A stretch of 64,000 bases of DNA from Nocardia brasiliensis NBRC 14402 (GTDB lineage Bacteria > Actinomycetota > Actinomycetes > Mycobacteriales > Mycobacteriaceae): positions 62,001 to 126,000 of the forward strand of contig NZ_BAFT02000066.1 of assembly GCF_000308475.2 (NCBI RefSeq), given 5' to 3'. Each line of letters starts with the position of its first letter. Positions within the stretch are counted from its first letter, which is position 1. Under the pieces are notes generated by a model that saw only the letters and a list, made by a program, of their open reading frames with translations, made no database searches and had not been told where the DNA came from. The translations under genes and the position numbers were made by a program. Below, in pieces: positions 49,519-58,326 of the stretch.

Positions 49519-50687
49519 CCGCCGCCCCGGCCGGGTTCGGCTTCGCCGACTGGTTCGCGCCGCTCACGCTGCCGGAGTTCAATCGCGACGTGCTCGGCCG
49601 CCGGACCCTGGTGACCCCGCCACGTCCCGAACTGGCCGAGCGGCTCAGCCAGGCACTCGATATTCGAACCGCCCAGGACCTTTTCGACAAGCGGGTCCGG
49701 CAGGTCTCGGCGTGGTTCCCGCGCCTCGACGGCGCGATCAGCTCGGCGATCATCCAGCCCGACACCGCCAAACGCTTCTACGACGCCGGAACGACCCTGT
49801 TCTATCAGGAGGTCGCCGAGTTCGACCCGTTCGCCCGCGAGGCGGCGGCCGCGTTCGGCGTCTCCGCCAAATCGGCGAAATGCCAACTGTTCTGCAACCG
49901 TCCCGGCGCGGTGACCGCCGTGCATTTCGATCCGATCGACGTGGTCACGGTGCAGCTGAGCGGCCGCAAGACGTGGCGCGTCGCACCGAACTCGTTCGCA
50001 CCGGCGCCGTTGGAAGGCTGGTCGACGAAGGAGTCGGTGCCGCCGGTGCTGCGCCTCTACGCCGACGGACCGCGCCCCACCGCCATTCCCGACGACGCGA
50101 CCGAGTTCGTCCTCGAACCCGGTGCGGTACTGCATGTTCCGCGCGGCTACTGGCACGAGACCGCCTCCGATCAGGATTCGATCTCCCTGCACATTCTCCT
50201 TATCCCACCGCTGCGTCTCGATTTCCTGCTCGCCGCGTTGCGCAACGAGCTGCTGCGCGACCCGTACTGGCGTGAATCGGCTTATGACTGCAGCGGATTC
50301 GACTGGCTGCACCCCGCGCGAGACGCCTTCGCGACCGCGGTCGGCCGGATCGATATCGCGGATCTCACCCGGGCCCCGCTGCCCGACCACCCCGTACAGC
50401 TCGGCACGACTTTTGTGCGGGCCGGTCAATCGTGCCTGAGTATCGAGTCGGCGGACGCGACGAGCGCGCGAATAGCCTTGACCGCCTTCGGCTTCAGCGA
50501 GACGACCACTTCGACGACCAGCGTCGACCGGCGACTGCTGCCGCCCTGCCGCTGGCTGAACACTCTCGAGACCGGCACCAGGGTCGACGTCGCCGACCTC
50601 GTCGCCGCCTTCCCCGAACTCGCCAAACCCGACGCCTGCGACCTGCTCGCCCTCTTCGAGCGAACGAGACTTCTCCGGCGATGCTGA
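49515..50687 (+). CDS. JmjC/cupin-4 family 2-oxoglutarate-dependent hydroxylase
   Basis: A 390-residue Fe(II)/2-oxoglutarate oxygenase. The iron triad is His137-x-Asp139 in TAVHFDPIDVVTVQLSGRK and His214 in VPRGYWHETASD; the Lys/Thr after QLSGRKTWRV should hold 2-oxoglutarate. The N-terminal WFAPLTLPEFNRDVLGRR and C-terminal winged-helix-like region (VDVADLVAAFPELAKPDACD) resemble cupin-4 proteins such as the ribosomal hydroxylases YcfD/NO66. Ribosomal hydroxylases are stand-alone genes; here it is coupled to a small repeat protein, suggesting that peptide as substrate. The gene ends at a bidirectional hairpin. Confidence 0.88.
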   Translation: MTAAPAGFGFADWFAPLTLPEFNRDVLGRRTLVTPPRPELAERLSQALDIRTAQDLFDKRVRQVSAWFPRLDGAISSAIIQPDTAKRFYDAGTTLFYQEVAEFDPFAREAAAAFGVSAKSAKCQLFCNRPGAVTAVHFDPIDVVTVQLSGRKTWRVAPNSFAPAPLEGWSTKESVPPVLRLYADGPRPTAIPDDATEFVLEPGAVLHVPRGYWHETASDQDSISLHILLIPPLRLDFLLAALRNELLRDPYWRESAYDCSGFDWLHPARDAFATAVGRIDIADLTRAPLPDHPVQLGTTFVRAGQSCLSIESADATSARIALTAFGFSETTTSTTSVDRRLLPPCRWLNTLETGTRVDVADLVAAFPELAKPDACDLLALFERTRLLRRC

Positions 50688-50702
50688 AACGGCCGCACCA
50701 CC

Positions 50703-50738
50703 GAGCACGGCCCGGAACCTGAGCTCCGGGCCGTGTTC
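50703..50738. terminator. Bidirectional terminator hairpin
   Basis: CACGGCCCGGA (50706-50716) pairs perfectly with TCCGGGCCGTG (50725-50735), extended by a few further pairs, with an 8-nt loop. It separates the convergent JmjC and UDP-glucose dehydrogenase genes. Confidence 0.75.
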
Positions 50739-50741
50739 GGG

Positions 50742-52073
50742 TCAGCCGGCCAGCCCCAGATCGGTCAGCTTCGGACCGGCTCGGCCGACTCGGTCACAGG
50801 ACAGGCCAGCCAGGTGCAGGGCGATGGGGTCCAGGTGATTTCGGGCGTCGATCACCGCACGACCGCTGAGCAGGCCCGCCATCCGCTTCCAGTCCAGGTC
50901 GCGGAATTCGGGCCACTCGGTGAGCAGCATGATCGCCGCCGAGCCGTGTGCCACGTGGTAGGCGGTGTCCATGACCCGCAGGCGATCCGGCATGGCGGGC
51001 ACCGCGGCGTGGACGCTGGGATCGTAGGCACGCACGTCCGCGCCTTCGGCGAGCAGCCGCTGCGCGATCGCCAGCGCCGGCGAGTCCCGCAGGTCGTCGG
51101 TGCCGGCCTTGAACGTCAAGCCCAGCAAGCCGATTCGTACCCCGGCCAAGTTGCCGCCGACCGCTTGGCGCACCTTGTCCACCACCAGGTCGCGCTGTCT
51201 GGCGTTGGTGTCGATGGCCGCCCGCAGCAGCGGGAAGTCGCAGCCGGCCGTTTCCGCCGAACGCAACAGCGCGTGTGTGTCCTTGGGCAGACATGATCCG
51301 CCCCACCCTGGCCCGGGACGGAGGAACTCCTTGCCGATTCGCTGGTCATATCCCATGCCCGCGGTCACGTCGCTGATATCCGCGCCGAGACACTCGCACA
51401 ACTCCGCGATGGCGTTCACGTAGGACAGCCGAGTGGCCAGATAGCAGTTGGCCGCGTACTTGATCAGTTCCGCGCTCGCCGCCCCGGTCAGCAGCACGGG
51501 CGCGTCGAGCGGGCCGTACAGCGCGGCGACCCGTTCGGCCGCTGCGGGATCGTTCGAGCCGACCACGATCCGGTCGGGGCTCAGGAAGTCCCGGATCGCG
51601 GACCCTTCCCGCAGGAACTCCGGGTTGGAGACGACCGCGATGTCGTCTCGGCCGATCACCCCGCCCAGGCGCACCGCGGTGCCGACTGGCACGGTCGATT
51701 TGTTCACGACGACGCAGCCGGGCCGCAGCAGGTCGCGCACCTCCGCGATGACGAACTCCAACGTCCGCAGGTCCGCCGCGCCGTCGGCGCCCATCGGGGT
51801 CGGGACGCACAGGATGACGAACTCGGCCGCGGCCACCGCCGCGCTCGCGCCGAGCACGAAACTCAGTCGCCCCGAGGCCAATCCGTCCACGACGAGTTCA
51901 CACATCCCCGGCTCCGCGATGGTCGACGCACCGCCGGACAGGGTTTCGATCTTCGCCGGGTCGACATCGGCGCACACCACGCGATGGCCCAGCGAGGCCA
52001 AGCACACCGCCGTCGTCAGTCCGACGTAGCCGGCACCGACGACCGCGATATCAGTTTTGCACACAGCATTCAT
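50742..52073 (-). CDS. UDP-glucose/UDP-sugar 6-dehydrogenase
   Basis: A 443-residue nucleotide-sugar dehydrogenase. Motifs are IAVVGAGYVGLTTAVCLASL, KSTVPVGTAVRLG, SNPEFLREGSAIRDF, the catalytic cysteine in GPGWGGSCLPKDTHAL and LLGLTFKAGTDDLRDSPAL. It oxidises UDP-hexoses to UDP-uronates. The ATG at 52073 directly follows AAGGAG; the GTG three codons later has a better spacing. Last gene of a four-gene operon with an oxidoreductase, a hexapeptide-like protein and an FAD dehydrogenase. The set recalls the WbpA/B/D pathway for UDP-diacetamido-uronic acids, without an aminotransferase. Confidence 0.93.
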   Translation of the reverse strand: MNAVCKTDIAVVGAGYVGLTTAVCLASLGHRVVCADVDPAKIETLSGGASTIAEPGMCELVVDGLASGRLSFVLGASAAVAAAEFVILCVPTPMGADGAADLRTLEFVIAEVRDLLRPGCVVVNKSTVPVGTAVRLGGVIGRDDIAVVSNPEFLREGSAIRDFLSPDRIVVGSNDPAAAERVAALYGPLDAPVLLTGAASAELIKYAANCYLATRLSYVNAIAELCECLGADISDVTAGMGYDQRIGKEFLRPGPGWGGSCLPKDTHALLRSAETAGCDFPLLRAAIDTNARQRDLVVDKVRQAVGGNLAGVRIGLLGLTFKAGTDDLRDSPALAIAQRLLAEGADVRAYDPSVHAAVPAMPDRLRVMDTAYHVAHGSAAIMLLTEWPEFRDLDWKRMAGLLSGRAVIDARNHLDPIALHLAGLSCDRVGRAGPKLTDLGLAG

Positions 52074-52099
52074 CTCCTTGATCGTGCGAACGGGCGATA

Positions 52100-53281
52100 T
52101 CAGAGCGGGATCGCCCGAATGCCCTTGAACGGAGCGTCTTTTCCGAGATAGTCGACGGTCTCGAACAAGCCGACCGCATCCATCGGGAAGCGGGCACCCG
52201 CCTCGGCGGCGAATATGCAGGGCTGGATCGTCTTCCGTTCCGAAGCGCCGGAGCCGCCGCTCTTGCGAATGTGCTTGTGCGTGTGGATCAGAATCGGCAT
52301 GAATCCGCCGCCGAGGAACGAACCGCTCTGCAGGATCGCGCCACCGACGCAGTCGATCACCAAACCCTTGCCGAGGATGGCATCGCGGCCCTGGTAGTAG
52401 TAGGACGGCGTGGCGAGCGTGCCGTGCTCGACGTGGAAGACGCCGGCGGAGAGCCCGATGATCGAACGGCCGCTGATCCGCAGCACGGACTTGTAGAAGT
52501 CGACCAGGATCGGTCGCACCTGCGCGTCCGGCAGCTTGAATTCGGGACACAGCAACACGATTCGCATGAGTTCCGCGAGCGTGATCCCGGCGCCGTCCGG
52601 GCCGGGGAACTCCTGATCCCACGGCACCAGGTAGTCCGACGGCGCGATCATGCTCGTTCCGGCGTCCTCGACGATCAGCCGCTCCGCGTCGGTGCTCGGG
52701 GGCGCGACCGGTGTGCCCTGGGCGAGAATGCGCCCGGCGAGCAGGTACCTGCTCTCCAGCGTTTTCGCGGTGCTGGCGGTGATCAGCAGATCGATCCGCT
52801 CCGCCGCGGTCTCCGGGATATCGAAGAGGTGATCGATGCCGTCGGTGGGCACGTTGATCTTCGCTTCGAGGCTGCGCGCGGGCAGCGGCTGATAGGAGGC
52901 CACCACCTCCTCTAGCGCACCGGCGTACTCCCCCGGGCCGAGCCGCCGCAGTTCCTCCGCCGCGAGTGCGCGGTAGTCGTAGGGAATCGCGGTCGAGGTG
53001 GACAGCACGACCCCGGCCACCAAGGCGCGGTGCCGGTCGTCGTCCAGCGATTCCGCGGCCAGTTCCAGCGAGAGGTACGCCGATCGTTCGCCCGGCTGGT
53101 GGACCCAGCTCACGACGAACGGGTTCTCGAAGCGGCACACCTGCGAAAACAGGTGGTACGCGGCGTCTTCGGACTTGATCCAGGTGGCGACCCGGGTCCG
53201 GGCCGATTCCGCGTCGGTGACTTCGGCCAGCATGTCGGGGGCCACGCGCAGGAGCTTCGAAACTTCCTCGATGGTGTGCAT
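52100..53281 (-). CDS. Unknown protein with hexapeptide-like C-terminal region
   Basis: A 393-residue protein I do not recognise as a whole. The first 250 residues are helical and acidic (KLLRVAPDMLAEVTDAESAR; FENPFVVSWVHQPGERSAYL). The last 130 contain RDAILGKGLVIDCVGGAILQ, then SGSFLGGGFMPILIHTHKHI, which resembles the left-handed beta-helix acyltransferases with their catalytic TH(x)H. ATG 53281 has GAGG upstream. Position in the operon between the Gfo/Idh/MocA and UGD genes supports a sugar-acyltransferase role, like WbpD, but this is inference. Confidence 0.6.
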   Translation of the reverse strand: MHTIEEVSKLLRVAPDMLAEVTDAESARTRVATWIKSEDAAYHLFSQVCRFENPFVVSWVHQPGERSAYLSLELAAESLDDDRHRALVAGVVLSTSTAIPYDYRALAAEELRRLGPGEYAGALEEVVASYQPLPARSLEAKINVPTDGIDHLFDIPETAAERIDLLITASTAKTLESRYLLAGRILAQGTPVAPPSTDAERLIVEDAGTSMIAPSDYLVPWDQEFPGPDGAGITLAELMRIVLLCPEFKLPDAQVRPILVDFYKSVLRISGRSIIGLSAGVFHVEHGTLATPSYYYQGRDAILGKGLVIDCVGGAILQSGSFLGGGFMPILIHTHKHIRKSGGSGASERKTIQPCIFAAEAGARFPMDAVGLFETVDYLGKDAPFKGIRAIPL

Positions 53282-53313
53282 TTCGGTGCCTCTTTCCGAT
53301 CGTGCGATATTTC

Positions 53314-54333
53314 TCAGATATTGATGGAGCGGCTGGCCAGACCCGCCATGAACCGATGCTCCGGAAGTCGCATCGGCGGCACGGGTTCGGTAGTGCCGCA
53401 GAGTAGATCCAGCTGAATGAGCAATGCCTCCTTGAAATGGTTTCCGGAGATCGTGAATTGCTGCCGCACCGCGGCATCACGGACATAGACGGCGTGCTGG
53501 TTCTTGTAATCGAGGGCCACGCCGTAATGCGGCTCGAACACCAGCGTCACGTGCCTGCCGGACGCGAGTTCCACATCGGCGAAGCGGTACCGCATCTCGG
53601 CGCCGTAGGGGATCACCGAATGCCGCAGGCAATCCCGCGCGAGATCGCCGGGGAAGGCGAACCCCGCCAGCTCGGCGAACCCGATATCGCCGCGGGACGA
53701 GGCGTAGAGCTCGATCTCCGGTAGTTCCATTGCCATGGTGCGCACCCGCATTTCGGGCGTGATCGACAGCGGAGTCGTGCGCAGATAGGTCCGATACCGC
53801 TCGCGCGGCAGGATCGACCGCAGAATGCTCAGCATGTGGAAGAACTCGTAACCGGCCTCGCCGTAACGGGTATCTACGAATCTGCCGTTCGCGACGTCGA
53901 GTTCCCGGTTCTTGGTGAACTCGATCGTTATTTTCCTGAGCGGATCCGTTCGGCCGCATTGCCGCACCGATTCGGCGAATTGCCGCACCGCCGCGCTGTA
54001 GGCGTAGACATCGTTGACGACGATCCGTGCCTGCGGATGGTGGCGGAGCAGCCGCGCGAGTTCGGGTAACTCGGCGGGATAGCACGCCGGCTTCTCGAGC
54101 AGGATGCGCGCATCCGGACGAGCCCGCAGCAGCTCGGCGACCACGGGCAGATGCGTGGCCGTCGGCGTCGCGACGACCCAGGCCGCCACCTGCGCCGGGT
54201 CGGGTACCAGTGCGATTCGCGGGAAATCCGCACCCGGTCGCCGATCGACGGTGACCACCTCGTGGCCGGCCTCTTCGAAGTACATGGCGTGCCGCGCGCC
54301 GATCATGCCGCGGCCGATGACAACGATGCGCAT
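53314..54333 (-). CDS. Gfo/Idh/MocA-family NAD(P)-dependent oxidoreductase
   Basis: A 339-residue sugar oxidoreductase. It starts MRIVVIGRGMIGARHAMYFE (Rossmann fold), has AAWVVATPTATHLPVVAELL and the catalytic lysine in ILLEKPACYPAEL, and then the substrate domain VNDVYAYSAAVRQFAESVRQ, GYEFFHMLSILRSIL. Its ATG lies 1 bp after the stop of the FAD dehydrogenase gene. Relatives oxidise nucleotide sugars (WbpB), inositols or aldoses. Together with UGD and a hexapeptide-like protein, a nucleotide-sugar modification pathway is likely. Confidence 0.88.
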   Translation of the reverse strand: MRIVVIGRGMIGARHAMYFEEAGHEVVTVDRRPGADFPRIALVPDPAQVAAWVVATPTATHLPVVAELLRARPDARILLEKPACYPAELPELARLLRHHPQARIVVNDVYAYSAAVRQFAESVRQCGRTDPLRKITIEFTKNRELDVANGRFVDTRYGEAGYEFFHMLSILRSILPRERYRTYLRTTPLSITPEMRVRTMAMELPEIELYASSRGDIGFAELAGFAFPGDLARDCLRHSVIPYGAEMRYRFADVELASGRHVTLVFEPHYGVALDYKNQHAVYVRDAAVRQQFTISGNHFKEALLIQLDLLCGTTEPVPPMRLPEHRFMAGLASRSINI

Positions 54334-54334
54334 G

Positions 54335-55753
54335 TCAGACCGCCCCGGCACGCCGTGCGTATTCGGCCGCGTGCGTGCCCGCCGCTCGGCCGAGCACCGC
54401 GCCTGCCATCAATCCGGTGCCCGCCGGATACCCCTGATCGTAGAGTCCTCCGACGATCACACCCGCGGCATAGAGTCCGTCGATCGGCTCGCCGCCGCCG
54501 CGCACCTCGGCGTGCTCGGTCACCGAGAGTCCGCCGTAGGTGAACGTCAGCCCGGCGACCACCGGAGCGAAAAGGTACGGCGGCGTGTCGATATGGGTGA
54601 CCGCGTGCTTGTCGCCGTTCAGCCGCGCCACCTCGGCACACAATTGGCCGGCATCAATGCCGAGCTGACGAGCACCGTCCTCGAGGGAGGGGGCGATGAT
54701 CGACGCCGGATCGCTGAAATAGCTGTCGGGCAGGCCCCCGGCGTTGATCACTTTGCTGTCGAAGATCTGGAACGCGATCTTGCCGGGCTGTTCCATGATC
54801 TTCTGCCCGAGCGTGACGTAGGCGAGATTGCTGTACTCGGCGCATTCGTCGAAGAATCGGCGGCCGGACCGGTTGACGACGATGCCGCGGGGAAAGGCGT
54901 ACCGGGTCAGCTCGTGCGATCTGGACATCTGGCCGGGCAACATATAGCTGGGCAATCCGGTCCCCTGCGGGGTGGTGTGGCACTTTCGCCAGTTGCCCGC
55001 CGTATCCGCGCCCAGTGCGATGGCCGCCGCCAAGGGCAGCCCGTCGTTGAACGGCACGCCGCGTAATTTCACCTCGCGCCAGGGACTGCCCAGGTGGTGC
55101 CCGCGCATCTGCGCGTTGCCTTCGAATCCGCCGGACGCGAGGATCAGTGCGTCGCAGACGAGCGGGAATGCCGATCCCGACCCCAGCACCCGGTACTTTC
55201 CGCCGGCCGCCGGCTCGATGCCGGTTACCGGATGCTCGTAATAGACGACGCCGCCGAGGCGTTCGTACTGATCGAAGTTGCGGTCCTGCAGGCCCTGCCC
55301 GCCGCCGTCGAACACCACCGGCACGTCGCCGGGCAACGGATTCTTTCGCGGCACCCACCGCTGGCCGAGGCCGTGCATCCAGGTGATCGCGCTGTTCGAG
55401 CGATGGATGATCGACTCGATGAGCGCGGCGTCGACCTGGCTGCCGGAGACCCGGAGCCAGTCGTCGAGGTAGTCGTCCTCGGTGTACTCCCGCCGTCCCG
55501 CGAGCAACGTATCGACGCGGCGGTCGTCCGGTTCGTCGAGCAACGCGGCAATGTAAGACCGCTCGTGCCAAGGGAACCGCACGCTTTTCGTCAAGGCGCT
55601 GTTGCCACCGCGCAGGTCCTTCGGCGCGGCTTCGAGGACGACCACGGACTCCGCGCCGGCTTGCCGCGCCGCGATTCCCGCGCACAGACCCGCATGGCCG
55701 GCGCCGACGACAACGACCTGCCATTCGTGATGAATACTTGCTCGGGCATTCAT
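54335..55753 (-). CDS. FAD-dependent dehydrogenase, TcuA/fumarate-reductase type
   Basis: A 472-residue flavoprotein. The FAD fold is VVVVGAGHAGLCAGIAARQA, followed by LRGGNSALTKSVRF, PVVFDGGGQGLQDR, ALILASGGFEGN and the terminal FAD-contact GLYAAGVIVGGLYDQGYPAG TGLMAGAVLGRAAG, all canonical for the succinate dehydrogenase/fumarate reductase flavoprotein superfamily; the closest layout is the tricarballylate dehydrogenase TcuA. AGGAGGG six bases upstream fixes ATG 55753. It is the first gene of the operon. Possibly it oxidises a sugar acid or dicarboxylate. Confidence 0.85.
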   Translation of the reverse strand: MNARASIHHEWQVVVVGAGHAGLCAGIAARQAGAESVVVLEAAPKDLRGGNSALTKSVRFPWHERSYIAALLDEPDDRRVDTLLAGRREYTEDDYLDDWLRVSGSQVDAALIESIIHRSNSAITWMHGLGQRWVPRKNPLPGDVPVVFDGGGQGLQDRNFDQYERLGGVVYYEHPVTGIEPAAGGKYRVLGSGSAFPLVCDALILASGGFEGNAQMRGHHLGSPWREVKLRGVPFNDGLPLAAAIALGADTAGNWRKCHTTPQGTGLPSYMLPGQMSRSHELTRYAFPRGIVVNRSGRRFFDECAEYSNLAYVTLGQKIMEQPGKIAFQIFDSKVINAGGLPDSYFSDPASIIAPSLEDGARQLGIDAGQLCAEVARLNGDKHAVTHIDTPPYLFAPVVAGLTFTYGGLSVTEHAEVRGGGEPIDGLYAAGVIVGGLYDQGYPAGTGLMAGAVLGRAAGTHAAEYARRAGAV

Positions 55754-56295
55754 GCAGAACCCTCCTATGTCGAATCCCCCTGGGCAGCAGGCTGCCGACG
55801 ATGAATACGAATCCCCCGTGTGGGTAAACCCCGTCCGACAGCACGGTGCGTGTCCGGTCCGTGATCGCAAACTGGTCGTTCTAGTCTTGCCTCGACTGTG
55901 TAGTCCGCCAAGGGTTTTCGCTGTTCAGGCCGCGTTCGGGACACACAGGACCCGTTCGCGAACACACTCGAACGGGTACCGATCGCCCCGGCCGCGGCGG
56001 CTGCCAGCGGTGACGCGCCGCACCGGCACAGCGATCCGCGGACTGTGCGAAGCAGTGCGCGAACGAGCGTTCAACCGGCGCTGCACATTCCCCACACATC
56101 AGGTGCGCAAGGCGCGCGCCACCCGGCGCCACGTTCGCCGGAGCCGGGAAGCGACCCGGAAGAACAAGCCGTGCAGCGCATTTGCGACAGCGCCCGGAGC
56201 GACTACATGGGAGTTCGCCGCAATCCGTTGCGCTCCAACCGGTTCGACCCCTTAGGGGGTGTTCATCTGGGGGATACCGTTTCGCAACTTCTGCC
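55754..56295. other. Intergenic region without a convincing gene
   Basis: About 540 bp between divergent genes. It must hold the promoters of the FAD-dehydrogenase operon (leftward) and of the HTH-ricin gene (rightward). Frames on both strands have atypical codon use; a minus-strand frame (55881-56300) encodes CRKC...CGEC, but its start overlaps the neighbouring gene. I see no terminator or clear operator. Confidence 0.4.
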
Positions 56296-57324
56296 ATGCT
56301 GGAAGCTATGGAGCGAGCGGAGGAGGGTGGGGCCGCCCCATCGCCTGGTGACCTACCCGAGCCGGGCGGGGCCGGTTCTCCTGTCGAATTCATCGCCGTG
56401 CTGCGGCTGCTGAAAACGTGGTCCGGGCTGGCTTACCGGCAGTTGGAGGGGAAAGCCGCGGCCTCCGGTGACGTGTTGCCGTCCAGCACGATCGCGACCA
56501 CACTCGGGCGCGACACCCTGCCCAGGGAGCGATTCGTCAGCGCGTTCACCCGCGCCTGCGGCCTCGACGACACCCAGGTGCAGAAGTGGCTCGAGGTGCG
56601 CCGGTCCCTCGCCATGCGTGATCAGGCGCCGGTCCGGACCGTCGTCGAGAGGGTGCCCGCCGACGAGCCGGAACCAGCGGTCGAGACGACGAAACCGGCA
56701 CGGCGAAAACGTCTTTCGCGCTGGCTACAGCCGGTCGGCTTTGCCGTCGCCGCGGCGATCGGCATCGTGGGGACGCTGGCCGTGCAGGGCTGGGTGCTGC
56801 ACACCCACGACGAAACGCTGCCGACGGCGAGCCGGCCGCTGCCCGGGTTGGCGCTCGCGGACGTGGGCAGCTGGGTGCGTATCCAACCGGCCCGCACGCC
56901 GGAACTGTGCCTGTCCGAAGGACGCGACCGCACCCAGCGCTACCCCACCGCCATCGCGGCCCAGCGCGTCTGCACGCCGGCGTCACCGCGGGTCTACCTC
57001 GATCCGATCGACGAGGGCACGGTCCAGATCCAATGGCACCACTCGAAATACGGCATCGGCTGCCTCACCGTCCTGGCCGGCGGGCCGGGCGACAACTTGC
57101 TCGAACCCAGGGACGACTGCGCCGACGACAATCCCGCCCAGCAGTTCCGCATCGAGCCGACGGGCCCGGCCTCGGCCGCCCGCTTCCGCATCCGCACCAC
57201 CGCCACGAACCACTGCCTGGCCCTGCGCGATCAAGACACCACCGACGGCGCCGAAATAGTCCAGGGCCGCTGCTCCGGCGCCCGCGACCAAGAATTCCTG
57301 ATCCACCTCATCCCACCCGCGTGA
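56296..57324 (+). CDS. HTH-transmembrane-ricin-like protein
   Basis: A 342-residue protein of three parts: a cytoplasmic helix-turn-helix-like domain (about 30-110: FIAVLRLLKTWSGLAYRQLE, STIATTLGRDTLPRERFVSA, FTRACGLDDTQVQKWLEVRR), one membrane helix (about 150-170, VGFAVAAAIGIVGTLAVQGW) and an extracytoplasmic domain (190-342) with QxW-like units (CLTVLAGGPGDNL; ADDNPAQQFRIEPT; HCLALRDQDTTDGAEIVQGR) typical of RICIN carbohydrate-binding folds. The layout occurs in streptomycetes and Nocardia. ATG 56296 may be leaderless; ATG 56308 is an alternative. A membrane-bound sugar sensor is conceivable. Confidence 0.75.
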   Translation: MLEAMERAEEGGAAPSPGDLPEPGGAGSPVEFIAVLRLLKTWSGLAYRQLEGKAAASGDVLPSSTIATTLGRDTLPRERFVSAFTRACGLDDTQVQKWLEVRRSLAMRDQAPVRTVVERVPADEPEPAVETTKPARRKRLSRWLQPVGFAVAAAIGIVGTLAVQGWVLHTHDETLPTASRPLPGLALADVGSWVRIQPARTPELCLSEGRDRTQRYPTAIAAQRVCTPASPRVYLDPIDEGTVQIQWHHSKYGIGCLTVLAGGPGDNLLEPRDDCADDNPAQQFRIEPTGPASAARFRIRTTATNHCLALRDQDTTDGAEIVQGRCSGARDQEFLIHLIPPA

Positions 57325-57510
57325 ACCAAGCGAGCGCGGGTCAGTTCTCGACGGTTCGGTTGCCGAGGAGGCGGCCCCGCAGTTCCGTGGACCATTGCAC
57401 GTATTCGACGGTTGCGCCGTCCACATGGCGTAGATATACGAACCGGCCGGTTTTCTCCTTACCGCTCCGGCGCACCGGCCCGCCACATCCTGACCCGGAT
57501 CCTCCGGCGA

Positions 57511-58245
57511 TCAGTCGCCCCACTCGCTCATCGACATGAAATCGTCCCAGGTCGGCCGCGGGATGTCCGGGCGGCGCAGCCGCAGGAGCTCCCCGGCCAG
57601 GCTGCCCGGCGGCGCCTTCTGCGGATTCGCGACACCCTGGGCGCAGATCGCGTCGGTGAGCACACGGGTACCGCCGAGTCGCGGGTACGCCGCATGCACC
57701 AGGTCGGCGTAACCGGGCGGCAGAGCGGCGGGCGAACCGCCGACATCCAACCCGATGCCGTCCACCGCGATCCAGGTCTCCGCCGGCCTGCGCCTGCGGT
57801 AGACGGGCGAGGCGCTGAACCCGACGGTATGCGCGGCGATGGCGTCCCAGATCACGTCCGCTCGGGCGTCGCTCATGCCGTGCTGTTCCAGGAACCACAC
57901 CGCGTCGTCCGCGCCGTCGATCTCGAATCGCTGGTCCCCTCCGGCGTTTTCGGCGAGCCCCAGGTCGTGCAGCGCACAGATCAGATACATCGCCTCCTCG
58001 TCGTAGTCCTCCCCCGGTCGCAACCCCTCCGCGTGTGCCATGGCTCGGCCGAACAGGAACCCACGCACACTGTGGTTGCGCAACGCCGGGGAGAGGACTC
58101 GATCGATCAGCGCGGTCGCCTCGCCCGCCAGTGGCGTCGAGGGCAGAGTCAGCGAATACGGCTGCGCCGCAGCGGTTGCGGCCAGTGCGAGCGCGGCGGT
58201 GCCCGCGACACCGGCGGTGAGCGCGGTACGGCGTGATATGGACAT
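57511..58245 (-). CDS. Exported HD-domain protein (cyanamide-hydratase-like, Tat signal)
   Basis: A 244-residue protein with a Tat-type signal (SISRRTALTAGVAGTAALAL, cleavage near AAAQP). The HD motifs are LRNHSVRGFLFGRA, CALHDLGLAEN and QRFEIDGADDAVWFLEQHG, the same order as in 23979-24653. Gene start ATG 58245 follows GAGGAG. It shares a promoter side with no clear partner: the AraC gene lies 82 bp upstream on the same strand. A third copy of this family in one window is notable. The substrate is unknown. The 186 bp downstream hold no gene. Confidence 0.8.
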   Translation of the reverse strand: MSISRRTALTAGVAGTAALALAATAAAQPYSLTLPSTPLAGEATALIDRVLSPALRNHSVRGFLFGRAMAHAEGLRPGEDYDEEAMYLICALHDLGLAENAGGDQRFEIDGADDAVWFLEQHGMSDARADVIWDAIAAHTVGFSASPVYRRRRPAETWIAVDGIGLDVGGSPAALPPGYADLVHAAYPRLGGTRVLTDAICAQGVANPQKAPPGSLAGELLRLRRPDIPRPTWDDFMSMSEWGD

Positions 58246-58326
58246 GACAGAACTCCTCGGGGGTGCGGGGCACATCTGTGCGCCGATAACGTGGCGCACA
58301 GCGACATTCGGCGTGAACGAAGCCGT

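Noticed and set aside
55881..56300. Minus-strand frame with CRKC...CGEC (zinc-ribbon-like)
   Set aside because: The start overlaps the ATG of the HTH-ricin gene, codon use is not typical of the genome, and no homologous fold comes to mind; the cysteine pairs may be chance.
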